Shown here: piece after piece, positions 34,414-45,980 of the stretch | How positions within the stretch are numbered: position 1 is the stretch's first letter | Layout of the letters: the number at the start of each line of letters is the position of its first letter | Assembly: GCA_029448655.1 (NCBI GenBank) | Contig: JACCLO010000001.1 | Location: 1-64,000, forward strand | Direction of reading: 5' to 3' | DNA: 64,000 nt | Source: Wolfiporia cocos | Taxonomy: Eukaryota > Basidiomycota > Agaricomycetes > Polyporales > Phaeolaceae | Notes under the pieces: model-generated | Told to the model about the DNA's origin: nothing | Database searches by the model: none | The model's input: only the letters and a program-made list of their open reading frames with translations | Position numbers and translations under genes: made by a program

Positions 34414-36202
34414 TCATATTGTGTCCTTCGCCTTCTCTTCCAACAATCTGACGAGCCTCTGAAGTAACACCCCTTGAGTTTCTACCGTAGCCTTCAGCTC
34501 CGTTATTTGCGAGCGTAGATCCCGTACTTCTGGATGTTGATCGTTGCTGATGCGACCTTCGTCTCTGCCATTTCTCCACATGCCTGCCGACTGCATAGAT
34601 AAAGACCGCTGCCGCGCGAGCAGAACTGGCGAGGACAGTGGGTCGGGTACAGAAGCGTTGAAGACCTCGTCCCGCAGCACCTGCCAGATCAGCGATCATT
34701 TAGCGACAGAATGAACCCAGAATGGCAGCGCCGCGCACCTGGTCTTCCTTCATCATCTCCCAAACCATGCTGAATTCCCGGCCCAGGACGAATGTCGGGA
34801 GGGCGATGAGGAGCAGCCCGAAGACGAGCAGCGGGAGCGTGATGAGACGTCCTAGGAACGAACGAGGGGTGATCTCGCCGTAGCCCACCGTTGTGATCGC
34901 TTGTGGCGTGCGTCGGTTAGTTTTGATACGTGATGCACGGTGCAGAACGCGCAGATCGGTGCCAATGCCACTCACTCACGATGACGAACCTGTATAGAAT
35001 GTCATTATGAGGTATTCGATCTGAATGCACTGAACTGGACGTACCATCCGGCTGCAGGGATGGACTGAAAACGGTGGGCTTGTGAGCGCTGTATCTTGAG
35101 CATGAATATCTGGAAAGCGTACCGCAAATTGGCTCGGGTCGCCGTCTGAATTGATGAATGTGCCAAGAACTTCGTCCCATGTACCGCGCTCGGCGAAATA
35201 TCTGTAGCAGGTGGTGAGTTTTGGTGGGATACTCGTCAAAAGTCGGGTTGGCGCACAGCAGTGTACTGAATACGACCAAGACCATTGCAACGAAGAAGGA
35301 TAGAGCGAGTAGCGCGTGCTGTGAGCGGCGGAACGAGAGGTACATTACTTCTATTGTTCTGAAGAGAGAAGCTGTTAATCCTAGAACCATCTTGTCGTGA
35401 CAGGAGCCCGTACAGGAGAATGGTGTTGTTATAACGGAACGGCCGGAAGACGCGCAGTAAACGAAATGTGCGCAGGATTGTGAACCTGAAGAAAACTGAC
35501 TGTATCTCGTCAAGTCAAGCAGACAGGAGAGGGCGCGGGACCTACGGTGTCCTGGCGCAAGGCTGTTTCAATGTAGTAGGGCAGGATACCCAAGAGGTCG
35601 ATTATACCGAAAAATGCTGAAGGGGTGATGTGCATGAGATTTGAGCCTCCATTGGTGCCCTGACAAGCGGACTTACATCCAAACCATCTCAGAAATGTCC
35701 ACAGTCCTGCAGAGTGTGCAACACATCTCGCGATATATTCTACAGTAAACAGGACGACAAGCGCAGTCTCAAGTCCAAACCACACTTGAGGAGGGATGGA
35801 ATGGAAGGACGGGATCGTCTCCAGCACAGTTACTACAGCAGAAATGACAATCAAGGATGTGGTCACGACGTGAATAATGAATGCAGACTGGGAGGATGTT
35901 GGCCGTTCCAGCAGCATGTATACGTGTCTCCTCCATAAGGGATAGATTTGGTTGACGTGCGCGTCGTCCATGCTCTCGAAGGAAGTGACATGCGGGAACA
36001 CCTCGCGCTCAGGAGAATCTGGGGTCGGGGAAACGGGAACGTAGCTGGGCTGTGAGGACGATGCTACGGGAGAGCGTAGTCGGGCCAGAGGTATTGAGTC
36101 CGACATCCGAAAGTGCCAGGGACGCGCTTGCTTGGTGCCAGCTAACAGCGAGGTAGAGTCGGGGCAGGGCAGTGTTACCGCCACTCTGGCGCTCGGGGTC
36201 AT
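34414..36202 (-). CDS. Voltage-gated potassium channel (Kv-like, six TM)
   Basis: The start may be the ATG at 36202, or one at 36106 (MSDSIPLARLR). Exons reconstruct a Kv-type subunit of about 430-470 residues: S1 FIIHVVTTSLIVISAVVTVL, S2 WFGLETALVVLFTVEYIARC, S3 FFGIIDLLGILPYYIE, S4 ILRTFRLLRVFRPFR with five Arg at three-residue spacing, S5 LLALSFFVAMVLVVFSTLL, the pore with selectivity filter TTVGYGEITPRS, and S6 LPLLVFGLLLIALPTFVLG. A short C-terminal coiled coil (LRSQITELKATVETQGVLLQ) may aid tetramers. It should be a plasma- or endomembrane K+ channel opened by voltage. There is no N-terminal T1 domain. The gene lies exactly between two inverted tRNA-Gly genes; the upstream one ends only 55 bases before the first ATG, on the same strand. 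Confidence 0.93.
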
Positions 36203-36256
36203 GTGAAATGGAGCGACACGATCAGCTGCGCGTTGTGACACAAAACAGGGACAAAA

Positions 36257-36334
36257 TGCACTAAGCGAGAATCGAACTCGCGGCGGGTCGAAATCAAATG
36301 GCAACGACCCAGGTTACCACTACCCCATTAGTGC
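36257..36334 (-). tRNA. tRNA-Gly(GCC) with 7-nt intron, inverted copy
   Basis: The minus strand gives the same mature tRNA sequence and cloverleaf as the copy at 34217; only one intron base differs (TTTGATT here, CTTGATT there). A T4 Pol III terminator follows at once. Flanking bases are not clearly similar to those of the other copy, so the shared part is essentially the tRNA gene. Confidence 0.93.
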
Positions 36335-36837
36335 TTACACTGTAGGCTACTAATATTCTATTCAGGTGTTTCACGGAGACTTGGCCAGCGACGCAGCTGC
36401 GAATGTCGACTTGATGACAGCTTAGTACTGCTGCATGAGTCAGAGATAAATCTTGTACCGCAGCGCCTATCTGATCATCTGCGCAGCTTTCGAGTTGCTC
36501 AAAGGCACCGCGGCTTGGGCTTATAAGGCGGCTGTTCTGCGGCTCTACCTCGTGTACTTGCACCTAAGCCAGCCGTCGTTCCCTAGTCAACTCGTACCGT
36601 CCCACTTTGGTGAGTGGTGAGCAGTCTTGATGCTATTGGTCCGGTGGCATCAAGCGGTACGGATCGCCTCTGGAACCTGCGCTCTGAGGGAACGGGGTGC
36701 GGTCAAGATCGCCAGACCAGTTCGTAAGGTCTCGAACTTGATCTGGGGATCTTATTCCGATCCTTGACTGGCTGCAGTTTCCCCATCGTTTGTTGACACG
36801 GGGATGTTTGTTATCAGCCACACAGTTAGAAGCTACC
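36335..36837. other. Intergenic region between tRNA and Dicer gene
   Basis: About 500 bases with no gene seen. It should contain the Dicer promoter; no repeat or motif stands out. Confidence 0.6.
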
Positions 36838-39800
36838 ATGGGCGATCAGAATGCGACCACAGCATCGGATGTCATGCACACGCGCGGATACCAACAAGAA
36901 CTTCTCGAGGAAAGTCTTCGCATGAATTTGACTATTGCGCTTGATACTGGGTCTGGAAAAACTCACATTGCCGTGCTGAGAATGAAGCTCGAAGCAGAGC
37001 GTGCACCAAACAAGGTATGTTGGAACTTGAATGGCGTGATCTGTATTACTGCACTGAACAAATTAGGTTTCATGGTTTCTCGCTCCTACGGTCGCTCTAG
37101 TTGAACAGCAATGTGAGGTCATAAAGAAAGCCATTCCCGTCTCAGTTGGCAGCATATCTGGGGCATCAGAGCCTGATCAATGGAAGGATCCCAATTTGTG
37201 GCGTCGTGTTTTGAGCACGCATCGCATCATAGTTTCGACTCCTCAAGTCCTCCTTGATGCCCTTGGACACGTGCGTAAAACCTTGACACTTTCCCTGACT
37301 TGTTGTTGATCTTGTCTTTGCTAGAGCTATATTGATCTAGGACGTGACATTGGTCTACTCATATTCGATGAGGCGCATCATGCAGTCTCCAAGCATCCGT
37401 ACAACATGATTATGCAACAATTCTACTTCAACCTACCCGCTCGCTCTTTTGCAAACGACCCCGGCAGGGTGCGCCCCATGATTCTTGGTCTCACCGCTAG
37501 CCCTATCTATGGCGGCAACGTGGATAGTTCTTTCCTGTGCGTTTCTTTGATTCATATCACGTTGCCATCATACATCTGACGCATGCCTTATGCAGAGCGC
37601 TTGAGCGGAATCTCGATTGCACTATTCGATCTTCTCGCTTGAATCGTGAAGAACTCTCTCAACATGTGCACAGACCGGTGTTCAGACACCTCATCTATGC
37701 CGCTTCCCCGTACTTCTACGACAACGTGCCATCATGGAACTGTCGCTCTCTCAAACTAGTGGTTGATAACTTGAATATCGAAAACGATCCTCACGTACGA
37801 TCCCTGCGCGCACAGCTTGCAAAAATGCCCCCTGGCGATCAGCGCAGACGGATCGATCAGAAGCTTTCCAAGACAATCGACAAGCAGGACACATTCTGTC
37901 ATCGAGGAATGAGGGACTTTCTTAGGGCCGCGCAAGAGATTTGTATGGACCTCGGGACATGGGCCGCTGACTGGTATGTCGTGAGGGTCATTGAGCAAGC
38001 CCAGCGCATGGCCAATCCGTACAACAACATCATGTCTACCTGGCAAGAAAGCGAGAAAAGATACCTGCTCAACACCCTAGCGAAGGTAAATTATATCGAG
38101 GCGTCGCACGATCAGGAAGAGATCAGGAAGGGGCTCTCCTCAAAGGTTTTGACTCTGGTGGACTGCTTGGTAGGAGAGGAGCAGGAATTTCGTTCCGACG
38201 GCGAGTCTTACAGCGGACTCGTATTTGTCACCCGTCGAGATACCGTCATCGCACTGGCGGAGGTTCTTACACGAGTGGCAGAAACAGCACAGCTATTCAG
38301 GGTTGGCTGTCTCCTTGGCACTTCGACGAGTGCAAGGCGACACTCCTTCCTGGACATTACCCGAGACATGGTCAAGGATTCGCACCTAGAAACACTGGAC
38401 GAGTTCAGGAGTGGCGACAAGAATCTCATTGTGTCTACCGCAGTTGCAGAGGAGGGTATTGATATTCAAGCCTGTGGCAGCGTCATCCGCTTTGATCCCC
38501 CTCCTAACGTTGTCGCGTGGGCCCAAAGCAGGGGCAGAGCCAGGCGAAAACGCAGTCGGTTCACTTTACTGTTCGATGATCAAAGTGAACACCGAAAATT
38601 GATCCAGCAGTGGGAGACGGCGGAAGCACGCATGATGGAGTTGTACACCGATCCGAACAGATCCACACAGCTGTTCGATGACGAGGACGACGAAGATGAC
38701 GCTACGGTTCAATACACGGTGCCATCCACAGGGTCAGTACTTCCATTTTAACGTTCATCCAGGTTACTGAGATTGCTTTGTAGAGCTATCCTCACGTTGC
38801 ATTCCGTCACCAGCCACCTTAATCACTTCTGCAGCATTCTACCCAATTCTTCTTATAGCGGGCAGCTTGCGTACTACGAGCTTGACCCTCCCGAATACCC
38901 GGATGATTGGCATGCACAACGGCAAGGGTCATTTACTTATGCTGGTCCATGGGGAGCGACAGTGGTCCTACCGCGAACAGTGCCAAAGCAGTAAGTACCC
39001 TCAATGACATGCTGCACGGCTACTGATGAGGGTCTTCCAGTTTACGCACTTTCTCCGTACCGAGAGAATTCAAAAGTAAACGCGCGGCACAGAAACATGC
39101 AGCATTCAAAGCCTACGTTGAGCTGCACAAAGCAGGACTGCTGAATGACTATTTACTGCCGTTGACCAGCGCCATCGAACCCGACGGTGGCGAAGAGGTC
39201 AAGAAGCTTCTCGAGGACATCGAGAAACGGGCGGGCATGGAGCAGGTCGCCGTTCAAATGGATCCTTGGGCCCCTAAATCTGCCGAGGAACTTTGGTGGC
39301 GTACGGAGCTTGTCATCGAGGGTCTTCCCGCCTTGCGTATGTTCACTCGTAATCCTATCCCCAATCTTACAGAGGAGGAGCTGCCTACCCTTCACATTCC
39401 CGGACAACCTCCGCTTACGGTCCACATCCAACCTCTCCAGTCGACTGAACAAGAATCAGCCGTCATTGAGCGCGCTCGACAGTACACGCGGCGCATGTTC
39501 GCGTCCCTCCACAGCGCCTTCATGACCCCAGATGAAATTGCGTACGGCTACCTCTTCCTGCCGGAAAGCGAGGGCAAGGATGAACCCGCATGGAACAGCA
39601 GACGGCAGTGGCAAGGTGATCGCGTCGCTCGTATGGAGGTTCGACGGTTGGAGGAGGTTCGACGGTTGGAGAATGCGAGTAGGGCGAACGCCGAGGTGTT
39701 GGGTAAGCAATACAACTATCCCGACGACTTGGCCTTGGTACGCCCAAACCACAAGTTTGGCAAGGCGCTGCGTTTCGTCGGCTGGCAGCATGAGCGTCTT

Positions 39801-41570
39801 TCTGCGGAGGAGGAAGCTGACGTTATAGAAGAATTCGAGGGCTTCCCGGACGCCCGTATCGTCTACCCGCTGCTTAAAGTCAAGCCGTTCCCTCAGCGTG
39901 CAGACTTTCGGATCCCTCTCGGGTCGCTGACTGAAGCGCTACAACATGAGGAAGCATATTACATCCTTCCCCAATTCGCCATCATCGATCTGATTTCCAA
40001 AGATGACGTGCAATATGCCATGCTCCTACCCTCCATTCTTAGGTCTCTCGCAAACACTCTGACGGTTGTCTCTCTCCGCGAGTCACTGTTCAGGGAATCT
40101 ACCGTGGCTCAAGTTCCATTCAACCTCCTCACGACAGCGATCACCGCCCCCGTAGCGCAGGAGCGAGTCCACTACCAACGGTTGGAGACGTTAGGTGATA
40201 CGGTTTTGAAGTATGTGACTAGCATACAGCTTTTTGCAGATCATCCCCTGTGGCATGAAGGTTACTTGGCCAGGAGAAAAGATCACGCCGTTTCCAACGT
40301 TGAGCTGGCCAGACAAGCAATCTCCCATAGTCTCTACCAATGGATTATCCGAGATCGCTTCGTGCCTCGGAAATGGAGGCCTCGTCGTTTCTTTGAACCA
40401 ACCCCTACGAGCTCACAGGTTGACACGAATGATGAAGATGAACAGCAGAAGAAAAAGAAACAGTCTCAGGCGCTATCCACGAAGATGTTGGCTGACGTCG
40501 TCGAGTCCTTGATAGGGGCCTCCTATGAACACGGCGGATTCGACCTTGCAGTCGACTGCGTCGCAAGGTTCGGCCTTGGGCTGACCTGGAAGAAAGTTCC
40601 CGCCCATATCGAATCAGTTTTAGCAGGCGTAGAGGATCTGGAGGATCCACCGCAACAGTTGTCCCTCGTTGAAGATATGCTCGGCTATCGCTTTGTTCAC
40701 AAGTCGCTCCTCATACAGGCTCTTACACACGCCAGTTACCACGGCGAGTTGGCCACAATGTCCTACGAGCGGTTGGAGTTCCTGGGTGATTGTGCCTTAG
40801 ACATGATAGTAACGGACTACCTCTATCATGCTCCCGGCAAGAACTACAAACCCGGGCACATGCATATGCGCAAGGAAGCGCTTGTCAATGCACACTTCCT
40901 TGCATACCTCTGCCTGAGGACGTATACCGTCATGGAGGCGAACATGCCGATGTGGACGCGTGGGGAGGGTGTGTTCGTGACATCTGAGAAGCAGAAGATC
41001 TATCTCTACAAGTGCCTGATGCACTCAAGCTCGCGCGTGCTCGAGGACCAGAATGTCGCGTTTGCGCGCTACGAGCGGAGCGGACAAGTCATCGACGAGG
41101 CGTTCGCGAACGGAACAATGTATCCTTGGGCTGCGCTCACTAGCCTGCAGTCGCCCAAGTTTGTCAGTGATATGCTGGAGAGTCTGCTCGGCGCCGTCTT
41201 CATCGATTCATCGGGCAACTTGGACGCAGTGCGCTCCGTCCTGTGGAAGCTGGGCTTCATCAACATCATGGAGCGGCTCGTCGGGATTGAAATGGACGTT
41301 CAGCACCCAATCTCGCGCCTCACTATTTGGGCGGATTCCCAAGAGCCGAAGAAGAAGGCGAAACTCGATGTGCAGAAAGCAGATGGGAATGTCTCTTGCA
41401 CGGTACTCCTAGACGACGAAGAGGTTGTAACGATCACGGAGAAGTATAGGTCTAGGGCTAGCCAGGAAGAAGTCCGCTTCACTGCAGCAGAGCAGGCAAT
41501 CAAGAAATTGCGGGTTCTGGAGGACGATGACGACGGGTGGGGCGATGATGTTCCTGACTACGACTGGTGA
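36838..41570 (+). CDS. DCL: Dicer-like ribonuclease III
   Basis: Six exons (introns near 37,015, 37,270, 37,540, 38,735 and 38,990) give about 1,440 residues. The order is: DEAD/H helicase with Walker A DTGSGKTHIAV, SAT-like LTASP, DEAH in IFDEAHHAV; helicase C with VSTAVAEEGIDIQ and QSRGRARRKRS; Dicer dimerisation (DUF283) domain AILTLHSVTSHLNHFC to FKSKRAAQKHAAFKAYVELH; no clear PAZ; RNase IIIa (RLETLGDTVLKYVTS, ADVVESLIGA); RNase IIIb (ERLEFLGDCALDMIVT, SDMLESLLGA); and a C-terminal dsRBD-like stretch. All four acidic residues of both RNase III sites are visible, so it should be active. It makes small RNAs from dsRNA for RNA silencing. No Argonaute or RdRP gene is in the window. A 6-residue internal duplication is noted separately. 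Confidence 0.95.
39636..39671 (+). repeat. 18-nt perfect in-frame duplication in Dicer
   Basis: The unit gaggttcgacggttggag occurs twice head to tail (39636-39653, 39654-39671), duplicating EVRRLE in the region between the dimerisation domain and RNase IIIa. The exact identity suggests a recent event. Confidence 0.95.
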
Positions 41571-41784
41571 AGTTTCGGGAGGACCATGACTGGTAAGTTT
41601 TGGTATTAGACATGGATGCAGCCCTACCATATACCGGTAGGATGTAACACTACCCGGAAAAGGTTCATCCTTCAAGACGGTATTTATAACGGAAGCGCGC
41701 TATGTTACCTATGCATTACATTCCGGCCACATACCATATCATTCATCAAGTAAATACATACTAAGCATCGAGGGTCCAATGCGC

Positions 41785-43861
41785 TCAATGTTCTGTCTCT
41801 TCCCAAGTCCTTCCGATGGTCTTAACCAGATCATCCTCGGTGACCGGCTTGCCGCTCGTGTAGTACCCGGACGCAATCTTCGCATCGATCTCCACGCGCG
41901 AGTCGGGTGGAAGGAGATATGCTGCGAGGCGAACCGGTGAATTTACTATGCAAATTGTGCATCGAGCACAGATCCGACTCACCAGGAATGTCGTAGCGCT
42001 TGTGTATCGGAATGCCCGACTGTACAATCGCATTGTACTTCCTGCAAGCATACCGAGGATATTAGCCATCCGCTTATTGCGGGACATGCGGTGTTACGCA
42101 CATGTCGCTCATCGAGACCATGTTGTCAATCTTCTTGATACCAAACCAGTGCAACACGTCGGGCATCAGCGCCTGGAAGCGCATGTCCTTGACTCCAGCG
42201 ATGAGCTCTGTCGCCTTGAAGTACTTGTCTGCAGAGTCTCCGCCACGCTTGCGCAGGTTGTATACGAGGTACCTGTGCTAACATTAGCGTTGACTTTGGG
42301 TGATATTTGCATGCGGAACGCACTTGGTGACTTCGCCGAGAGCGCGACCTTCTTTGCGGAAGTAGACGACGAGACCAACTCCGCCACGCTGCGCGCCCCG
42401 CACACACTCCTCGATAGCGTATGTCAAGTATGGCTTACAAGTGCAGATGTCCGAACCGAAGACATCGGAACCGTTACCTGCGGAAATTATCAGTCGTGCC
42501 CTATCTGCGGGGGGCTGCAGAACACAAATGAGAGAACTCACATTCGTCGTGCACACGCAATGTGAGCTCTTTGGTCTCGTCGGACAAGTATGCAGGGTTT
42601 CCGACTGGTACCTCCCGTCAGTAACTCCACGTAGATGGGTCAGCGGATTGACCTACATATGTAGGCGGTCAGGTTACCGATTGGAGGCAAAAAGACCTTG
42701 ATGTCTGGGCGCGTGATGAGCTCCGGATACATTCCTCCGGTGTCCTCAAAGAGTGCGCGACGCAGCAAGCCTTCAGAACTACGGATGCATGAGCCTCCTT
42801 AGCCTGCGGCTATCACAGAATGGCTTACATGCCAAATCGCTCTGCAACACCAGGCAGATACCAGACCGGCTCAACCGCAGCCTTGTTGATCGCGATTTCC
42901 ACTCCAGAGTCTGCAGTACTCTGGGTCCCATCCGGGTTCAGCAACGGCAGGCTTTTCTTCAGGATCTTGCCGTCCACGGTCAGGTTGCCCTTCCTCGCCA
43001 CCTCGTCAATCTCGCTGAGCTTGAGGTGCCCCCTCGTCACGGCAATACTTGGGCGCACATCAAGGCCCAGCTCCTCCAGTTCCTTCCTGAACACTTGCGG
43101 CACGACGTGCCCCCAGGGGTCAAAGCTGACGATCTTGGTCGGGTCGGACCACGAGGGCTGCGGGGGGATGGGCACTGAGGGTTCGGTCTTGGAGTAGTCC
43201 GGCTTGTGCGAAGGCGCGAGGGTGCCCATCGCAATGGCGAGAGCGCGGTAGATGGAGTAGGAGCCGGAGTGCGCACCGAGGGCGTTGCGCTGCTTGATGG
43301 AAGACGTGAGGCGCGAGCAGATGACGGGCCCGCGAACGGAGGGGTCGGCAGCACCCCAGACGAGTGGGTAGGGCTTGATCCCGTGCTGGTCAGGGTAGGC
43401 TGTCCGTACGTCAGCATGGATGTACGGAAGCCAGAGCGGTCACGGTCTCCTGTGCGCAGGATGTCCTAGAGGCTGGGATGTACTCACTGGTCAGCAGAAC
43501 CCGCGACGGGTACAGCAGCTTCTCCCGCTCCTTGTCTGTGAGCACCTTATCCGACGTTACGCCATCCGTGCCAGCTGGCGGCGGCGACTGTGCAATGACT
43601 TCGCTGGCCGCGATGCCAGACAGCGACCCCTCTGCACGATTGCCGGTGATTGAGATACCATTGCTCCTTGGGGACGACACAGGGCTCACAGGCCCGTTCG
43701 TCAATGCATCTAGCTGCCCGACATCGTCAAAGACCCTGTGCCGGACATGGTCGGCGACGGTGACGACATACCTTGGCTTGAAGCGCCTGCTGAGACACTT
43801 GCAGCGCCTCAAGCTGGCTCAGGATCTGGGTGAGGACCGCATCCGAAAGAGGTTGGGACAT
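41785..43861 (-). CDS. URC1: URC1, GTP cyclohydrolase II-like uracil catabolism protein
   Basis: The start ATG at 43861 gives MSQPLSDAVLTQILSQLEAL. The N-terminal half is the Urc1-specific part (WGAADPSVRGPVICSR, GAHSGSYSIYRALAIAMG, SFDPWGHVVPQVFRKEL, TRGHLKLSEIDEVARKG). The C-terminal half is a GTP cyclohydrolase II fold with the zinc Cys set in DEC joined to NGSDVFGSDICTCKPYL, then VGLVVYFRKEGRALGEVTKY and GDSADKYFKATELIAG, LMPDVLHWFGIKKIDN. Urc1 in yeasts such as Lachancea takes part in the URC pathway of pyrimidine breakdown, distinct from riboflavin synthesis by RIB1. Several short introns interrupt the gene; two in the middle (42,480-42,720) are approximate. It converges with Dicer, 214 bases apart. 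No other URC gene is adjacent. Confidence 0.9.
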
Positions 43862-44422
43862 GGTGGGAGGATAGAACGGGCTCGGAGCGCTATCAGCACT
43901 CTTTATACGTATACCCTAGCGCAAGGCGACTGTCTACGGCGACTGCAGGCTGGGTGGCACGATAGCAGCTGATGTCCTCGTGCCTGCCTGGACCCGGGCA
44001 ATGATTATTCGTTTGTTATCTCATTCGACCCCTGCTTGCCCCTTCATTCCAGCATTCTGACTCGACTCTGGTCCGGCGTTGAACGATAGGATGATCATCG
44101 TTGCGACGATGCGTGACGAGCGACATACTGCCAAAAACATACTGTTATACCGCGCGCAGTACAGTGGTATGTCGATATACGTGGGAAGTATAATACACAG
44201 CAGAATGTGAACCTGTAGGAAGTGCTTGAGCCGTATTATCACATCTGATCAAGACTCCGCCTCGTGTTCGGTTGCCGCTTGCAAACGGAGCGTGACTATC
44301 GCATAAACAAGAACCTTGGTCTGTAGTGCTTGACCAATAAGTGATTGGCCAAGCAAATCAAATCAGCCCACTTACATCCACTAGCTCTCTAAGCCACTTC
44401 TTAGCAGGCCGTCATGCCTTGC
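43862..44422. other. Intergenic region
   Basis: About 560 bases between the start of URC1 and the end of the DUF6533 locus. Only short chance frames are seen. Confidence 0.55.
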
Positions 44423-45980
44423 CTAGTCGCCGATTCCACACGCAGTGGACGAGCAGTCCTTTAGATAATCCAAAGGGATCCCATCATATCCCCGTGCTTG
44501 TGTTGCTGAGTCCAATGGCTCGCCGTGTTCGTACGCATCCGCGTCATCTTCCAGGTTGGAGGCAGTGGTGAAGCTGAGACTTTGCAGAGAGTCCGAATAC
44601 TCAGGATCTTGAAACTCGTCTGGAGAGAGGTCGTGCACATCGATGAGGTTGCGTAAATGCAGGATCTTGCGCGAAATCAGGATTGAGGATGTTCTGTGGG
44701 CAGGCAAAGTACGTTAATGGGAGATCATATCGGATAGAAGCAACTCATACGGGATGATGAACACCGATACAAAGTCAGCGAGATTAGTGCTGTCCTGTGC
44801 AATTGCAGAACATCGTGTCAGCTATTGCAAGGATGAAGCAGCAGGCCGAACGTACTATCTCAGGCGGAGAGATTAACTGAGTGCAGATCTGCATCAGGTT
44901 AAGTGATGTTAGGAGCCTAGATAACGACAGGTCAGGACCATAACGCAGGTTGTCGAATGCTTGCGTACAGGAAGAACATCACTCCTAAAGCACATATGAG
45001 ATCGCTGCGACAATCATTAACGTTTTAACACACCATGCTCGAGTAGCAAAGCCAGGAATGAGAACGTAATGTAAGCACTTGATGCTTCCTTCTTCAATCT
45101 ATAGGTATGTCTCCAGGTGATCGCCAGCACGAGCGTATCGGCGGCAACTACGCTCAGACGAGTCATGGTGAGAACTGAATTCGCTTTAGTACAGACACAA
45201 CTAATATGTGACCATGAATTACCGCTACGTGTGAGCAGAATGAGTTAGTTCTATCAGTAAAGTAAACGGTCGACATACATGTGGTAAGTATGGTTTGAAT
45301 ACGCTGGATCAAAGTCACACACAGGATGCGAAGCCACATATGTAACTGTTGCGTGGGACGTGCGATCCCAAAAGAACTGTCGGAGTCATGTCAGCCCCCG
45401 TCATCTAGGCTGAGGAAAATTTGGCTAACGTGGTGCAAGCCCAAGGGACAATATGACGGTCGTAGTGTACCAATTATAACCGCTGATAGCATGCGCATGT
45501 AAGGACAAGAAGACTGAGAGAGCTTGCTTGATGAGAGGTCAACCCAACAAATTAGCTGGTACCTACCTGGAACGATCGCGTATAAGGAAAGCTGAGGTAC
45601 GAGGGTCATCATTTGTACGGCCTCGCAGCTATAGGAGGCATAGTAAATTCCCGTTCACAGAAGTTGGCGGCACGAGAAAAAAAACCTCTGCTGTACTCAG
45701 CGATCACATTCCATATTCGAGGCCAAGAAAACTAAAGCAGAGGTCCAATTGAAGACTCCCATGATAGAGAAAATAGCATACAGCAATACAAATTATCTGT
45801 TTGCCAAGAAGATGACGGTGCCACCGGTGAGCCTCAACCTCCAGATCAATCGCACTTCTTGAGGAAATGTGATGAAATGCTCGTAGATGACCAGAGCTTG
45901 AAGAGCGATGTGAGGATCGACTAATGAGGTGTGTTATGAGAACTCACCGCCAACAGCCATATCGCAACAGCTCGCCGCAT
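44423..45980 (-). pseudogene. DUF6533-type membrane protein, probable pseudogene
   Basis: The start ATG at 45980 gives MRRAVAIWLLA, then LVIYEHFITFPQEVRLIW and RLRLTGGTVIFLANR, the DUF6533 signature of large Agaricomycete membrane-protein families. The next codon, at 45793-45795, is TAA where the family normally has Tyr (LANRY), with reading continuing in the same frame as FVLLYAIFSIMGVF. Further family pieces follow: QMMTLVPQLSLYAIVP, SLHAHAISGYNWYTTTVI, FFWDRTSHATVTYVASHPVC, the helix MTRLSVVAADTLVLAITW with HTYRLKKEASSAYITFSFLA, and the C-terminal exon ISRKILHLRNLIDVHDLSPD to a TAG at 44423. The join to FFWDRT also does not keep frame with the obvious splice sites. A true gene with unusual splicing is possible. 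Function of the family is unknown. Confidence 0.55.

Noticed and set aside
34247..34462. Short protein frame beginning MPLDFDPPRVRFSLSA
   Set aside because: It is a translation of the tRNA-Gly gene and its flank; the same peptide start appears at the other tRNA copy.
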